A stretch of 64,000 nt of DNA from an uncultured Oscillospiraceae bacterium (GTDB lineage: Bacteria > Bacillota > Clostridia > Oscillospirales > Oscillospiraceae): NCBI GenBank assembly GCA_944385415.1, contig CALWXC010000002.1:1-64000 (forward strand). Direction: 5' to 3'. Below are positions 39,436 through 48,468 of this stretch, one piece after another. The position numbers and the translations under genes were made by a program. Position 1 is the stretch's first letter. Every line of letters begins with the position of its first letter. The notes beneath the pieces are model-generated. The model was not told the DNA's origin, made no database searches, and saw nothing but the letters and a program-made list of their open reading frames with translations.

Positions 39436-41415
39436 TCACTCCTCGAAGTATTTGTCGATGGACGCGATCAGCTCATGGAGCACGGTGTTCATATCCTTGC
39501 CGGTGATCTGACAGCCCGCTGTGGCCGCGTTGCCGCCGCCGCCCAGGGGCTCCAGAATCATCTGCACATTGGTGTCACCGATGGAACGGGCCGACATAAT
39601 AACCCGTTCCCCGTCGGGGTAGAGGACAAAGGAGGTGTTAATACCGGCGATATTCAGCAGTTCGTCGGAGGCCTGGGCCGCAATGGTGCGGCTGGCCGTG
39701 TAGTCCAGAGCGGCAATGGCGATATCGCCCCGGTAGAGCCGGGCCCGCTGGATGATCTGATAGCGCTGCAATGTGTCTTTCAGATTGTTCTGGAACAATT
39801 TCTTCACGTCCACCGTGTCGGCGCCGGTGCGCCGCAGGAAGGCGGCGGCCTCAAAGGTCCGGGCGCCGGTGCGGACAGAAAAGTTCTTGGTATCCAGCAC
39901 AATACCGGCCAGCAGGGCTTGGGCCTCGCCGGGCAGAATGTCCTTGGAATCGATGGCGTATTGCAGCAGTTCCGTCACCAGTTCCGAAGCGGAAGAGGCA
40001 TACGTCTCGTGGAGGTTCAACACCACCTGCTCGATATAGTCGGCGGCCCGGCGGTGGTGGTCGATGACGGCCACACGGGGGATGGACTCCAGCAGGGGCT
40101 TCGATTCCACCTGATCGGGCCGGTTGGTGTCCACCACAATCAGCAGACTCCGGGAGTCGGCCAGCAGCATGGCGTCATCCGGCGTCATAAAGGCGTCGGC
40201 GTACTCCGGCAGCTGTTCCAGCTGGGCAATGAGCTCTTTGGCGGCGTTAACCTGCCGGTCAATGACAATGTGGGGCTGCTTACCCTTTTTGCGGCACAGG
40301 CACACCACACCGGCGGCGGCGCCCACGGCGTCAATGTCGGCGTTTTTGTGGCCCATGACGAAGACCTCGCTGGACTGGGCGATGAGCTCCGAAAGGGAAT
40401 TGGCGATGACGCGGGATTTGACCTTGGTGCGCCGCTCCGTCTCCTTGGTCTTGCCGCCGTAGAAGGTGAAGTTGTACCGGTCCTTGATGACGGCCTGATC
40501 ACCGCCGCGGCTCAAAGACATTTCGATGCTCAAAGAGGCAAAACTGTAGTTTTCAGCAAACGTTGCGCCGTCTTTGCCGAAGCCCAGGGACAGCGTGGCG
40601 GCGATACCCGAGGGGTTCACCACCTCCCGAATGGACGCCAGAATGGAAAACTTGTCTTCCACAAATTTGGGCAGATCCTTGGCCTCAAAGAGGAACAGAT
40701 ACCGGTTGCGCTCCAGCTTCCGCAGAAGGCCGTCCACACTGTCGGTCCAGGCCGATAGACGGTTGTCAATGGCGGCGTTGATGGAAGACACCACGCTGTC
40801 GGGCAGGTTGCTGACCAATTCGTCGTAGTTGTCCACCAACAGAATGGATACGATGGGACGGGAACGGATATACTCGTCCCGGACCTGCAGCAGCTCCGTC
40901 ATGTCTACCAGATAGATGGTGGCCAAAAACAGGGACGGGTCATACTGATCGGAGTGAATCTGACTGCCCAGCACGCGATAGCGGCGATTGCCCAGGGCAT
41001 AGTCGCCGGGGCATTCGGGCTTACCCTCGGCCAGCCAGCGAATGGACAGTTTGGGCAGCACCGTCTCCAGCTTGGGGCTGAAGGTGGAGGGCTTGAGACC
41101 GGTCAATTGGTTGAAATGGTCGTTGGACCAGAACACCTCGTTGTTGGCAATGGACACAATGGCCATGGGCAGGGGCAATTCGTCCCGCAGAGCCGTATCC
41201 AGAGAGGCGGTGGTGGATTGAATGTACCGGAGAATTTCCTTTTTCTTCCGAGCCGTGGAAATCCGGAACAGCACCAGCATCACTGCCGTTACGGCCAGTT
41301 CCACACCGGCCAGCACATACTGGCCCATGAGGGCCGCCACGGCGGACAGGAGCAGCAAAACCACAAAATAGAGGGGGGCGCCGGGCACCAGAAACCGCAG
41401 AAACGGGTTATTCAC
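39436..41415 (-). CDS. gdpP: Cyclic-di-AMP phosphodiesterase GdpP
   Basis: 659 residues. Two membrane segments in the first 50 residues, then a PAS-like domain (about 80-150), a degenerate GGDEF (about 170-300) and DHH/DHHA1 (about 340-655). Metal-site blocks are GHKNADIDAVGAA, VDTNRPDQ and VIDHHRRAADYIE. The DHHA1 end has GGGGNAATAGCQI. It hydrolyses the second messenger c-di-AMP, which controls wall and potassium balance. First gene of the gdpP-rplI-dnaB-tilS-hpt-ftsH block. Confidence 0.96.
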   Translation of the reverse strand: MNNPFLRFLVPGAPLYFVVLLLLSAVAALMGQYVLAGVELAVTAVMLVLFRISTARKKKEILRYIQSTTASLDTALRDELPLPMAIVSIANNEVFWSNDHFNQLTGLKPSTFSPKLETVLPKLSIRWLAEGKPECPGDYALGNRRYRVLGSQIHSDQYDPSLFLATIYLVDMTELLQVRDEYIRSRPIVSILLVDNYDELVSNLPDSVVSSINAAIDNRLSAWTDSVDGLLRKLERNRYLFLFEAKDLPKFVEDKFSILASIREVVNPSGIAATLSLGFGKDGATFAENYSFASLSIEMSLSRGGDQAVIKDRYNFTFYGGKTKETERRTKVKSRVIANSLSELIAQSSEVFVMGHKNADIDAVGAAAGVVCLCRKKGKQPHIVIDRQVNAAKELIAQLEQLPEYADAFMTPDDAMLLADSRSLLIVVDTNRPDQVESKPLLESIPRVAVIDHHRRAADYIEQVVLNLHETYASSASELVTELLQYAIDSKDILPGEAQALLAGIVLDTKNFSVRTGARTFEAAAFLRRTGADTVDVKKLFQNNLKDTLQRYQIIQRARLYRGDIAIAALDYTASRTIAAQASDELLNIAGINTSFVLYPDGERVIMSARSIGDTNVQMILEPLGGGGNAATAGCQITGKDMNTVLHELIASIDKYFEE

Positions 41416-41472
41416 AAGCCTTCACACCTTTCTCTTCCAGGGGATCATCTGCACAGGGTACAGATAGATTGT

Positions 41473-41501
41473 ATTATAGCAAAAATCCTAGTAAAACTCA
41501 A
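41473..41501 (-). promoter_or_regulatory. Promoter of the gdpP block
   Basis: On the minus strand, TTGAGT (41496-41501) and TATAAT (41473-41478), 17-bp spacer, about 55 bp before the gdpP start. Confidence 0.75.
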
Positions 41502-41593
41502 TGGAAACTGTCTGAAAATCCGTGGGATTTTCCGGGCTGCCGGAGGCGGTTCCGGGGCGCCGGAGAAAAATGTGTATACTTTTTCCCCCTGTT

Positions 41594-41919
41594 GTGGTAT
41601 ACTGTATCATACGGATCGCTTTTTGCAGCGACATGGATTGTGCGTTATGCGCCCCAACGGCGCATTTCAATAGATAGAGACTGTACGTTGTTATGAATAC
41701 GGCGCGGCGTGGAAACAGGCGGGCGTCCGGTGACGGAGAAACGGGGCCGATTACCGGGATGAACGGGTGTCTTGGTTTTTGTGCGCTTTTTTGGCCATAT
41801 TCTATGGGTTACAGTCGCTGATTTGCGAAAAAACGCAGCCGGTTTTTCACCGGTTTTACCACCGACGCCTGCCGGTACAAGCCGCCGGAGGCGTGATTTT
41901 AAAGGAGAAGTGATTATCA
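41594..41919 (+). promoter_or_regulatory. Promoter and long leader of the RNase J gene
   Basis: An extended -10, TGGTATACT ending at 41603, has no clear -35. If used, it leaves a leader of about 310 nt before the TTG start at 41920. The leader holds TGCGCC-CCAAC-GGCGCA (about 41648-41664) and a short stem CCGGT/ACCGG followed by TTTT (41839-41857). No known riboswitch class is recognised. Between 41502 and 41593 nothing else is seen. Confidence 0.45.
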
Positions 41920-43578
41920 TTGGCTGAAAAACTGAAAATTATGAGCCTGGGCGGTCTCAATGAGATCGGCAAGAATATGACCGTGCTGGAATATGGCCGC
42001 GACATCATCATTGTGGACTGCGGCGTGGGCTTTCCCGAGGGCGACATGTACGGCGTGGATCTGGTGATCCCCGATGTGACGTACCTCATCAAGAACCAGA
42101 ACAAGATCCGCGGCATTTTCCTGACCCACGGCCACGAGGACCACATCGGCTCCCTGCCCTATGTGCTCCAGCAGATCAAAGCCCCCGTCCACGGCACCCG
42201 CCTGACGCTGGGCCTGGTGAAGCTGAAACTGGAGGAGCACAAGATTCTGGACAAGTGCAAGCTCATCACCCATGAGGCCGGGGAGACCGTCAAGGCCGGC
42301 AACTTTCAGGTGGAGTTCATCCACGTCAACCACTCCATTGCCGACGCCGTGGCCTTTGCCATCAAGACGCCCATCGGCACCGTGGTCATGACCGGCGACT
42401 TCAAGATCGACCCCACCGCCGAGGATGGTATGATTGATCTGGGCCGGTTCGGCCAGCTGGGCAAGGAGGGTGTTCTGGCTCTGTTGTGCGATTCCACCAA
42501 CGTGGAACGGGGCGGCTACACCGCCAACGAAATGGTGGTCACCGAGAGCTTTGACCGGCTGTTTAAAAACTGCGATCAGAGAATTATTGTCTCCACTTTT
42601 GCCTCCAACGCCTACCGGCTCCAGTCCCTGATCACCGTGGCCCACAAGTATGGCAGAAAAATTGCCTTTTCCGGCCGCAGTATGGAGAACATCCTCAAGG
42701 TGTCCACGGAGCTGGGCTATATGAAGCTGCCCCCCAAAACCGTGGTGGACATCAACCAGATCAAATCCATCCCCAAGGAAAAGCTGGTCATTGTGGCTAC
42801 CGGCTCCCAGGGCGAGGATATGTCGGCCTTGTATCGCATGGCCTACGCGTCCCACCGGCAGGTGGAGATTCAGGCCGGTGACCGGGTCATTCTGTCGGCG
42901 TCCGCCATCCCCGGCAACGAAAAGGCCATCGGCAACATCATCAATGAACTGTACCGTAAGGGCGCCGATGTGGTCTGCGACAAGCTCTCCGAAGTCCATG
43001 TGTCCGGCCACGCCTGCCAGGAGGAATTGAAGATCATCCACGGTCTGCTGAAACCCCGGTTCTTTATTCCCGTCCACGGTGAACAGCGCCATCTGCGCAT
43101 CCACGCCAAACTGGCCGTCAACGCCATGGGCATGGACCCCCGTCACGTCATTATCTCGGACCTGGGCCGCGTCATTGAGCTGACGGGCCGTTCCTGCAAG
43201 CTGACAGGCACCGTCCCCGCCGGTAAGGTACTGGTGGACGGCAGCGGTGTGGGCGATGTGGGCAGCGTGGTGCTGCGGGACCGCAAGCATCTGGCCCAGG
43301 ACGGCATGCTGGTGGTGGTGGTGAACCTCAGCGCCGAGGACGGCTCCATCCTGTCCGGCCCCGATATCATCACCCGCGGCTTTATCTATGTGAAGGAGTC
43401 CGAGGAGCTGATGGACAATCTCCGGGAGATCACCCTGGGGGCATTGGAGAAGTGCCGCAACCGGCAGGCCCGCGACTGGGCTGCCATCAAATCGGCCATC
43501 AAGTCCGATCTGTCCCACTACCTGTTTAAGACCACCAAGCGCAATCCCATGATTCTCCCCGTCATAATGGAACTCTGA
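41920..43578 (+). CDS. rnjA: Ribonuclease J
   Basis: 552 residues, TTG start at 41920 with AAAGGAGA upstream. Metallo-beta-lactamase motif LTHGHEDHIGSLPY near residue 70. The beta-CASP domain has NVERGGYTANE and later HVSGHACQEELK. PVHGEQRHLRIHAKLA is a C-terminal block. The end (HYLFKTTKRNPMILPVIMEL) is typical. It is a 5'-3' exonuclease and endonuclease for mRNA decay and rRNA maturation. Confidence 0.96.
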   Translation: MAEKLKIMSLGGLNEIGKNMTVLEYGRDIIIVDCGVGFPEGDMYGVDLVIPDVTYLIKNQNKIRGIFLTHGHEDHIGSLPYVLQQIKAPVHGTRLTLGLVKLKLEEHKILDKCKLITHEAGETVKAGNFQVEFIHVNHSIADAVAFAIKTPIGTVVMTGDFKIDPTAEDGMIDLGRFGQLGKEGVLALLCDSTNVERGGYTANEMVVTESFDRLFKNCDQRIIVSTFASNAYRLQSLITVAHKYGRKIAFSGRSMENILKVSTELGYMKLPPKTVVDINQIKSIPKEKLVIVATGSQGEDMSALYRMAYASHRQVEIQAGDRVILSASAIPGNEKAIGNIINELYRKGADVVCDKLSEVHVSGHACQEELKIIHGLLKPRFFIPVHGEQRHLRIHAKLAVNAMGMDPRHVIISDLGRVIELTGRSCKLTGTVPAGKVLVDGSGVGDVGSVVLRDRKHLAQDGMLVVVVNLSAEDGSILSGPDIITRGFIYVKESEELMDNLREITLGALEKCRNRQARDWAAIKSAIKSDLSHYLFKTTKRNPMILPVIMEL

Positions 43579-43587
43579 GAAAGTATT

Positions 43588-43619
43588 GGCCGGGCCTGCG
43601 ACGCAGGCCCGGCCATTTT
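43588..43619 (+). terminator. Terminator of the RNase J gene
   Basis: The stem GGCCGGGCCTGC pairs with GCAGGCCCGGCC around GAC and is followed by ATTTT. Confidence 0.85.
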
Positions 43620-43679
43620 GCACCCTTTTGGCGGCCAATGCATAGAATGGACCATCTTTATAAAAATGAGGTGACCGCC

Positions 43680-44204
43680 ATGGAATCCGATACTCCCCTG
43701 CAATGCTCCGGCGGCTGTGCCAACTGCCCCAGAAGGAAGCAGTGCGCCGCCGCGCCCCAACCGGTGGAGCCGACGGCCCCCGCAGCGCCGCCCACGGCTC
43801 CCGCTACGCCGCCCGCAGCTTCTACTGCTCCAGCGTCTGAAAACGCCGCCTTGGAGGACTTTCTCAAGGAGAATCCCAGCCGCAGCGTCCTGCGGGTCCA
43901 GGCCTTCCGGGGTAATCAGGCCATCCCGGTGCAGGGCGTCGACGTCACCGTCAGTCGCAAGCTGCGGGACGGCACAAATTACGTTTTTTACACCGGCACC
44001 ACCGACGAAAGCGGTCTAGTGGATGCCATTGCCCTGCCCGCCCCGGAGCGGCAGCAGTCGGTGGAACCGGGCGAACCCCACCCGGACGCCGCCTATCAGC
44101 TGGTGGCCCGCCATCCGGAATTTGAAACCGTCACGGCTACGGTCAATATTTTTCCCGGCATCAAAACGGTGCAGCCGGTTCAACTACAGCTGCGGGAGGA
44201 ATGA
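43680..44204 (+). CDS. Cys-cluster protein with carboxypeptidase-regulatory-like domain
   Basis: 174 residues from the ATG at 43680 (GAGGTGA upstream). The N-terminus has C-x3-C-x2-C-x5-C (CSGGCANCPRRKQC). A Pro/Ala/Thr linker follows, about 25-55. The C-terminal part (about 70-174) is a beta-sandwich-like domain of the carboxypeptidase-regulatory type (ALRVQAFRGNQAIPVQGVDV...YTGTTDESGLVDAIALP), with no signal peptide. Only 3 bp before the peptidoglycan-binding gene, so likely one unit. Function unknown. Confidence 0.7.
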   Translation: MESDTPLQCSGGCANCPRRKQCAAAPQPVEPTAPAAPPTAPATPPAASTAPASENAALEDFLKENPSRSVLRVQAFRGNQAIPVQGVDVTVSRKLRDGTNYVFYTGTTDESGLVDAIALPAPERQQSVEPGEPHPDAAYQLVARHPEFETVTATVNIFPGIKTVQPVQLQLREE

Positions 44205-44207
44205 GCC

Positions 44208-45551
44208 ATGTCGACGCCTGTGATTCCCGAGACCATCACGGTCCATCTCGGCTTGCCCGACGACAAAACGGCGCCCAATGTCCGGGTCCCTTTTGTGGAT
44301 TACATCAAGAATGTGGCGTCCAGTGAGATTTATCCCACCTGGCCCGATGCGGCCCTCCGGGCCAACATTCTGGCGCAGATTTCCTTTGCCCTGAACCGGG
44401 TCTATACGGAGTGGTACCGGAGCCGGGGATATGATTTCGATATCACCTCTACCACCCAGTATGACCAGAAGTACATCCACGGCCGGGAGATTTTTGAGAA
44501 CGTTGGCCAGATTGTCGATGAGATTTTTAACGACTATGTGGTGCGGCAGGGGACCGTACAGCCCCTGTTCACCCAGTATTGCAACGGCACCACCGTCACC
44601 TGTGACGGCTTGAGTCAGTGGGGCACCGTGGATTTGGCAGAACAGGGTTTGGTGCCCTATGAGATTTTGCAGCAGTTCTACGGCGACGATATCGGCATCG
44701 TCCGGGACGCCCCCACGGGGCCCAATCTGCCGTCGTACCCCGGCAAGGCCCTGCGGCTGGGCGACGTGGGCGAGGAGGTGCGGACCATTCAGCGGGAGCT
44801 GAACCGCATTGCCCGGAACTATCCGGCCCTGGGCCAGGACCTGCCCCTCAATGGCATTTTCTCCGCCGCCACCGAGGAAATGGTGAAGAAATTCCAGCAG
44901 ATTTTCAATCTCCAGGTGGACGGCGTGGTGGGCAAGGCCACCTGGTATCAGATCAAGGCCATTTACAACGCCGTCAAGGGCTTGGGCGAACTGACCGGCG
45001 AGGGCCTGACCATTGATGAGGTGGACCGGATTTTCTCCAAGATTCTGCGCCAGGGCGACCGGGGCGACCCGGTGCGCACCATACAATATTACTTGTCGGT
45101 GCTGGGGTTCTTTGACGATACACTGCCCAAAATTGTCATTGACGGTATTTTCGGCCCGGAGACAGAGCGGGCCATCCGCGTGTTCCAGCAGCAGCAGGGA
45201 TTGACCGCGGACGGCATTGTGGGCCGGAATACCTGGGACGCCCTGACCAATGCCTATAATCAGGTGCGGGCCTCTCTGCCGGAGCAATATCTCAGTGCGT
45301 CCGACGAGATTTACCCGGGCAAGTTCCTGACGCCGGGACAGGAGGGGCCGGAGGTGGCCAGCTTGCAGCGGCTTCTGCGCCGGGCCGCCCTCAATGTGAC
45401 GTTTATTCCGGCGGTGACGGAAAACGGCGTCTATGACGCTGCCACTGAGGCCGCTGTCAAAGCAGTCCAGGAGCGGGTGGACCTGGAGGTGACGGGCATC
45501 ACAGGCCCCCTGACCTGGGCGGCCATCGCCGCCATCGCCCAGGGCGTGTGA
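44208..45551 (+). CDS. SpoIID-like protein with repeated peptidoglycan-binding domains
   Basis: 447 residues. The N-terminal about 160 residues (VPFVDYIKNVASSEIYPTWP; LNRVYTEWYRSRGYDFDIT) resemble the SpoIID/LytB-like domain. It is followed by three PG_binding_1 repeats: ALRLGDVGEEVRTIQREL, GDRGDPVRTIQYYLSVLG and a C-terminal copy around TPGQEGPEVASLQRLL. No signal peptide is evident, so it may act in the mother cell or by another export route (inference). Members of this kind are linked to spore or wall functions. Transcribed with the Cys-cluster protein. Confidence 0.78.
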   Translation: MSTPVIPETITVHLGLPDDKTAPNVRVPFVDYIKNVASSEIYPTWPDAALRANILAQISFALNRVYTEWYRSRGYDFDITSTTQYDQKYIHGREIFENVGQIVDEIFNDYVVRQGTVQPLFTQYCNGTTVTCDGLSQWGTVDLAEQGLVPYEILQQFYGDDIGIVRDAPTGPNLPSYPGKALRLGDVGEEVRTIQRELNRIARNYPALGQDLPLNGIFSAATEEMVKKFQQIFNLQVDGVVGKATWYQIKAIYNAVKGLGELTGEGLTIDEVDRIFSKILRQGDRGDPVRTIQYYLSVLGFFDDTLPKIVIDGIFGPETERAIRVFQQQQGLTADGIVGRNTWDALTNAYNQVRASLPEQYLSASDEIYPGKFLTPGQEGPEVASLQRLLRRAALNVTFIPAVTENGVYDAATEAAVKAVQERVDLEVTGITGPLTWAAIAAIAQGV

Positions 45552-45567
45552 GAGGAAACGATGCAAA

Positions 45568-45600
45568 AAGCCCACCGGCTGACATCCGGTGGGCTTCTAT
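45568..45600. terminator. Bidirectional terminator before araR
   Basis: The stem AGCCCACCGG pairs with CCGGTGGGCT. It has an A run on the left and TTCTAT on the right, between convergent genes. Confidence 0.8.
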
Positions 45601-45611
45601 CGTGGGTATTT

Positions 45612-46685
45612 TCAGCCGCTCTGCCGGGGAACCAGCTGCCAGGGAATCACCTGGGATTGGCAGGACTGGCCCTGCATCAGCCGCATCAGCAGATCGGCGG
45701 CCATACGTCCGGCGTTCTGCTGGCCATGGGACAGAGAGGTGACGGGAACCGGGGAGATGTCGCAGTAGGGGCTGTCGTCGAAGCTGACCACCGCCAGGTC
45801 CTCCGGCACCCGGACGCCCCGTTTCAGCAGCATGGCGATGAGCCGCGCCGCGATTTCATCATTATAACAGACCAGGGCGGTGCAATGCTTGAAAATGCCG
45901 GCAATGTGCTGGCAGTACTGGTCGTCGCTGAGCAGCCGTTCCCGGTGCTCTGTGTTATACCAACAAATGTGGCGGTCTTCCAGAGGCAGGCCCAGATCCC
46001 GCATAGCCTCCATGTAACCGGCGTACCGCTCCACGCCCTGAATGTCATCGCTTTTAAAGAAACCGCCGATGGCTGTGTGGCCTTTCTGGTGCAGATACTC
46101 CACCAGCTGGCGGCCGCCGCCGCGGTTGTCGTCCATGACGGATACAGCGCTGTCCGCCAACTCCCGGTAGATGCCGTGCATAAAGACCAGGGGGACGCCC
46201 TGCCGGCGCAGCTGCTCGTACAGGTCCAGATTGGGAGAGGGCAGGCCCGTTTTGGTACCTTCCACCAAAATACCGTCGGGCAGATTGCCCTCCAGCAGCG
46301 TCTGTAAAATCCGGCGCTCATTGCCGATTTGGTTTTGTGTGGCGAAAAGGGTGGGGGCGCCGTTGTTGGCAGCCAGCACCGTTTCGATTTCCCGCAGAAT
46401 ATTGGGGAAAATGTAATTGCTGATATAGGTGGTGACGACGGCCACGGTCCGCCGGGGGGTGGTTGCCGGACCGGGGGTGGCCAGGATATGGGAACCGCTG
46501 CCCTGCCGCCGCTCAATGAGTCCCTCACTGACCAACAGGCTCAGGGCCTGCCGCACGGTCTGACGGCTCATATGGAATTGGGAGCAAAGCTCGTATTCCG
46601 TGGGCAGCAGCATGGTGTCCCGATAGCGGCCGCTGCGGATTTCTTCCCGCAGCGTACCGGCCACCAACTGGTATTTTGGTTGCAT
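45612..46685 (-). CDS. araR: AraR-type arabinose repressor (GntR HTH plus LacI-like sugar domain)
   Basis: 357 residues from the ATG at 46685 (AAGGAGA upstream). The N-terminal GntR winged helix is about 1-70: LPTEYELCSQFHMSRQTVRQ, then LIERRQGSGSHI. The C-terminal LacI-type periplasmic-binding fold is about 85-350 (TVAVVTTYISNYIFPNILREIE...VVSFDDSPYCDISPVPVTSL). This chimeric layout is AraR of Firmicutes, which binds L-arabinose and leaves DNA. It faces the arabinose operon across a shared, AT-rich control region with palindromic sites. Confidence 0.93.
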   Translation of the reverse strand: MQPKYQLVAGTLREEIRSGRYRDTMLLPTEYELCSQFHMSRQTVRQALSLLVSEGLIERRQGSGSHILATPGPATTPRRTVAVVTTYISNYIFPNILREIETVLAANNGAPTLFATQNQIGNERRILQTLLEGNLPDGILVEGTKTGLPSPNLDLYEQLRRQGVPLVFMHGIYRELADSAVSVMDDNRGGGRQLVEYLHQKGHTAIGGFFKSDDIQGVERYAGYMEAMRDLGLPLEDRHICWYNTEHRERLLSDDQYCQHIAGIFKHCTALVCYNDEIAARLIAMLLKRGVRVPEDLAVVSFDDSPYCDISPVPVTSLSHGQQNAGRMAADLLMRLMQGQSCQSQVIPWQLVPRQSG

Positions 46686-46761
46686 AGGCTCGGATTCTCC
46701 TTGTTGGCACGTCCGCACCGCCGGACACGGCGGCACACGGGCGTGCGCCATTCTGTGACCA

Positions 46762-46816
46762 AGCATATCACACTTGTAGTATGATGGCAAGACAAAATAA
46801 TATTTGTATCATACAA
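46762..46816. promoter_or_regulatory. araR promoter with AraR-like operators
   Basis: The minus-strand promoter is TTGCCA (46785-46790) and TATGCT (46762-46767), 17-bp spacer. TTGTATCATACAA (46804-46816) is a perfect 13-bp palindrome. TTGTAGTATGAT (46774-46785) is a second imperfect copy, inside the promoter spacer. Both resemble the AraR half-site TTGTACG. Autoregulation is inferred. Confidence 0.6.
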
Positions 46817-47237
46817 TAAGGATTAAACTGGAAATCCAATTGGAGAGAAACCGCAAGAACGCCGTCGGAACTGCCGGAAAGTCTGCAAGAGAGACCGTAC
46901 AAATTTATTTTAAAGCGAACAAAATACAGTCCAAATTTACTGTCTGTGCACTATGCCCAAATAGAAATAACGGACAAAATTGAGAAAATGTTGCGATATC
47001 TTTTAAAAAACTGTTAACGATCCAAGAATTTATTTAAAAAACATAAAATCTGCTTTTATGAAGCAAAGTGCGCCAATTTTTGTATTGTTACAAAATGAGA
47101 AACATGAAATTGTCCGTACCTCTTATTGACATTTGCGGAGAAAAGCGTATACTAAGAACCATCAAACGGCCGGTTGCATCGGGAATGACTACCTGAGAGA
47201 GGCTGCCGGTCCATCATGAAATGGAGGAAAATTCATC
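46817..47237 (+). promoter_or_regulatory. Control region and promoter of the arabinose operon
   Basis: About 420 bp, clearly more AT-rich than the rest of the window. The promoter is TTGACA (47126-47131) and TATACT (47148-47153), 16-bp spacer. CCGTACAAATTT (46895-46906) matches the reverse of the AraR half-site. TTGTCCGTACC (47110-47120) is another candidate next to the -35. No gene is seen here. A GGAGG stands before the start at 47238. Confidence 0.65.
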
Positions 47238-48374
47238 ATGAAGAAATTTGTTGCTCTGCTTCTTGCTCTGATGATGGTGCTCGCCATGGGCGCTTGCAGC
47301 TCCAGCGGCACCACCACCGAGGACACTGCTACCAACGACACCGCCACCACGGACGATGCCGCCACTACCGACGATGCCGCTACCACGGACGATGCTGCCA
47401 CTGAGGACACCGGCGATACCGGCGCTGCCGACGGCGAGCTGATCAAGGTTGGTTTCGCTCAGGTTGGCCACGAGTCCGACTGGCGTACCGCTTCCACCAA
47501 GTCCGCTCAGGACGTCTTCACCGCTGAGAACGGCTATGAGCTGTCTTTCGTTGACTGCGACAACGACTCCGCCGTGCAGCTGGATGCCGTCCGTAACTTC
47601 ATCCAGCAGGGTATGGACTACATCATCATCGACCCCATCGTTGCCACCGGCTGGGACACCGTTCTGACCGAGTGTGAGGACGAGGGCATTCCCGTCATCG
47701 TCATCGACCGTACCGTTGACGACTCCGACAAGTACGCTTCCTGGGTTGGCTCCAACTTCAAGACTGAGGGCCTGGCCTGCGGCGAGTGGCTGAAGGCTTA
47801 CGCTGCTGCTCAGGGCATCACCGAGATCAACGCTCTGGTCATCGAGGGTTCCACCGGTGCTTCCGCTACCATCGGCCGTACCGAGGGCTTCAAGGAGATC
47901 GCTGACCGCGAGGGTTGGACCATCCTCGACTCCCAGAACGGTGACTTCACCGAGGCCGGCGGCCAGGAAGTCATGGAGTCCTACTGCCAGAGCTACAAGG
48001 GCCAGTTCAACGTGGTTATCTGCCAGAACGATAACGAGGCTTACGGCGCTATGACCGCCATGGATCAGGCCGGTGTCACCTACGGTGTCGGCGGCGACGT
48101 CATCCTGGTTTCCTTCGACGCCAATAAGGCCGCTCTGGAACTGGTGAAGGAAGGCAAGCTGAACGCTGACTTCGAGTGCAACCCCATGGCTGCTCCCGAC
48201 GTGGACGCTGTCATCAAGCAGCTGGAGGCCGGCGAGACTCCCGAGAAGGAGATCTACATGAACGAGACCTGGTTCGTTGCTGAGGACGTTGCCGGTGCTA
48301 CCATCACCGTTGACGGTGCCGAGCAGGATCTGGTGGTTGTGACCCAGGAGGTCCTGGACGCTCGTCCCTACTAA
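47238..48374 (+). CDS. Sugar-binding lipoprotein of the arabinose ABC importer
   Basis: 378 residues. Lipobox AMGAC (Cys about residue 20), then a low-complexity Thr/Asp/Ala linker to about 65. The PBP1-type binding domain follows: KVGFAQVGHESDWRTASTKS, IIDPIVATGWDTVLTECEDEGIPVIVIDR, EGSTGASATIGRTEGF, and DFECNPMAAPDVDAVI near the end. It is close to the YtfQ/galactofuranose type in E. coli. The operon makes arabinose or arabinofuranose the likely ligand. Codon use favours GCT, GTT and GAG more than its neighbours do, suggesting high expression. Confidence 0.92.
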   Translation: MKKFVALLLALMMVLAMGACSSSGTTTEDTATNDTATTDDAATTDDAATTDDAATEDTGDTGAADGELIKVGFAQVGHESDWRTASTKSAQDVFTAENGYELSFVDCDNDSAVQLDAVRNFIQQGMDYIIIDPIVATGWDTVLTECEDEGIPVIVIDRTVDDSDKYASWVGSNFKTEGLACGEWLKAYAAAQGITEINALVIEGSTGASATIGRTEGFKEIADREGWTILDSQNGDFTEAGGQEVMESYCQSYKGQFNVVICQNDNEAYGAMTAMDQAGVTYGVGGDVILVSFDANKAALELVKEGKLNADFECNPMAAPDVDAVIKQLEAGETPEKEIYMNETWFVAEDVAGATITVDGAEQDLVVVTQEVLDARPY

Positions 48375-48407
48375 TTCTTTCGAATATCCCTAAATCGTGT
48401 TATACCC

Positions 48408-48455
48408 AGGGGAGGAACCCGGCGTTTCCCGGGGTCCTCCCCTTCAAATTTTGTA
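48408..48455 (+). terminator. Hairpin between the binding-protein and ATPase genes
   Basis: The stem GGGGAGGA...CCGG pairs with CCGG...TCCTCCCC (about 48409-48442) and is followed by TTCAAATTTTG. It probably attenuates transcription so the binding protein is made in excess over the transporter. Confidence 0.65.
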
Positions 48456-48468
48456 GAGGTGATCCGTT

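Noticed and set aside
41917..43638. A 573-codon minus-strand frame opposite the RNase J gene
   Set aside because: Antisense shadow; RNase J motifs are on the plus strand.
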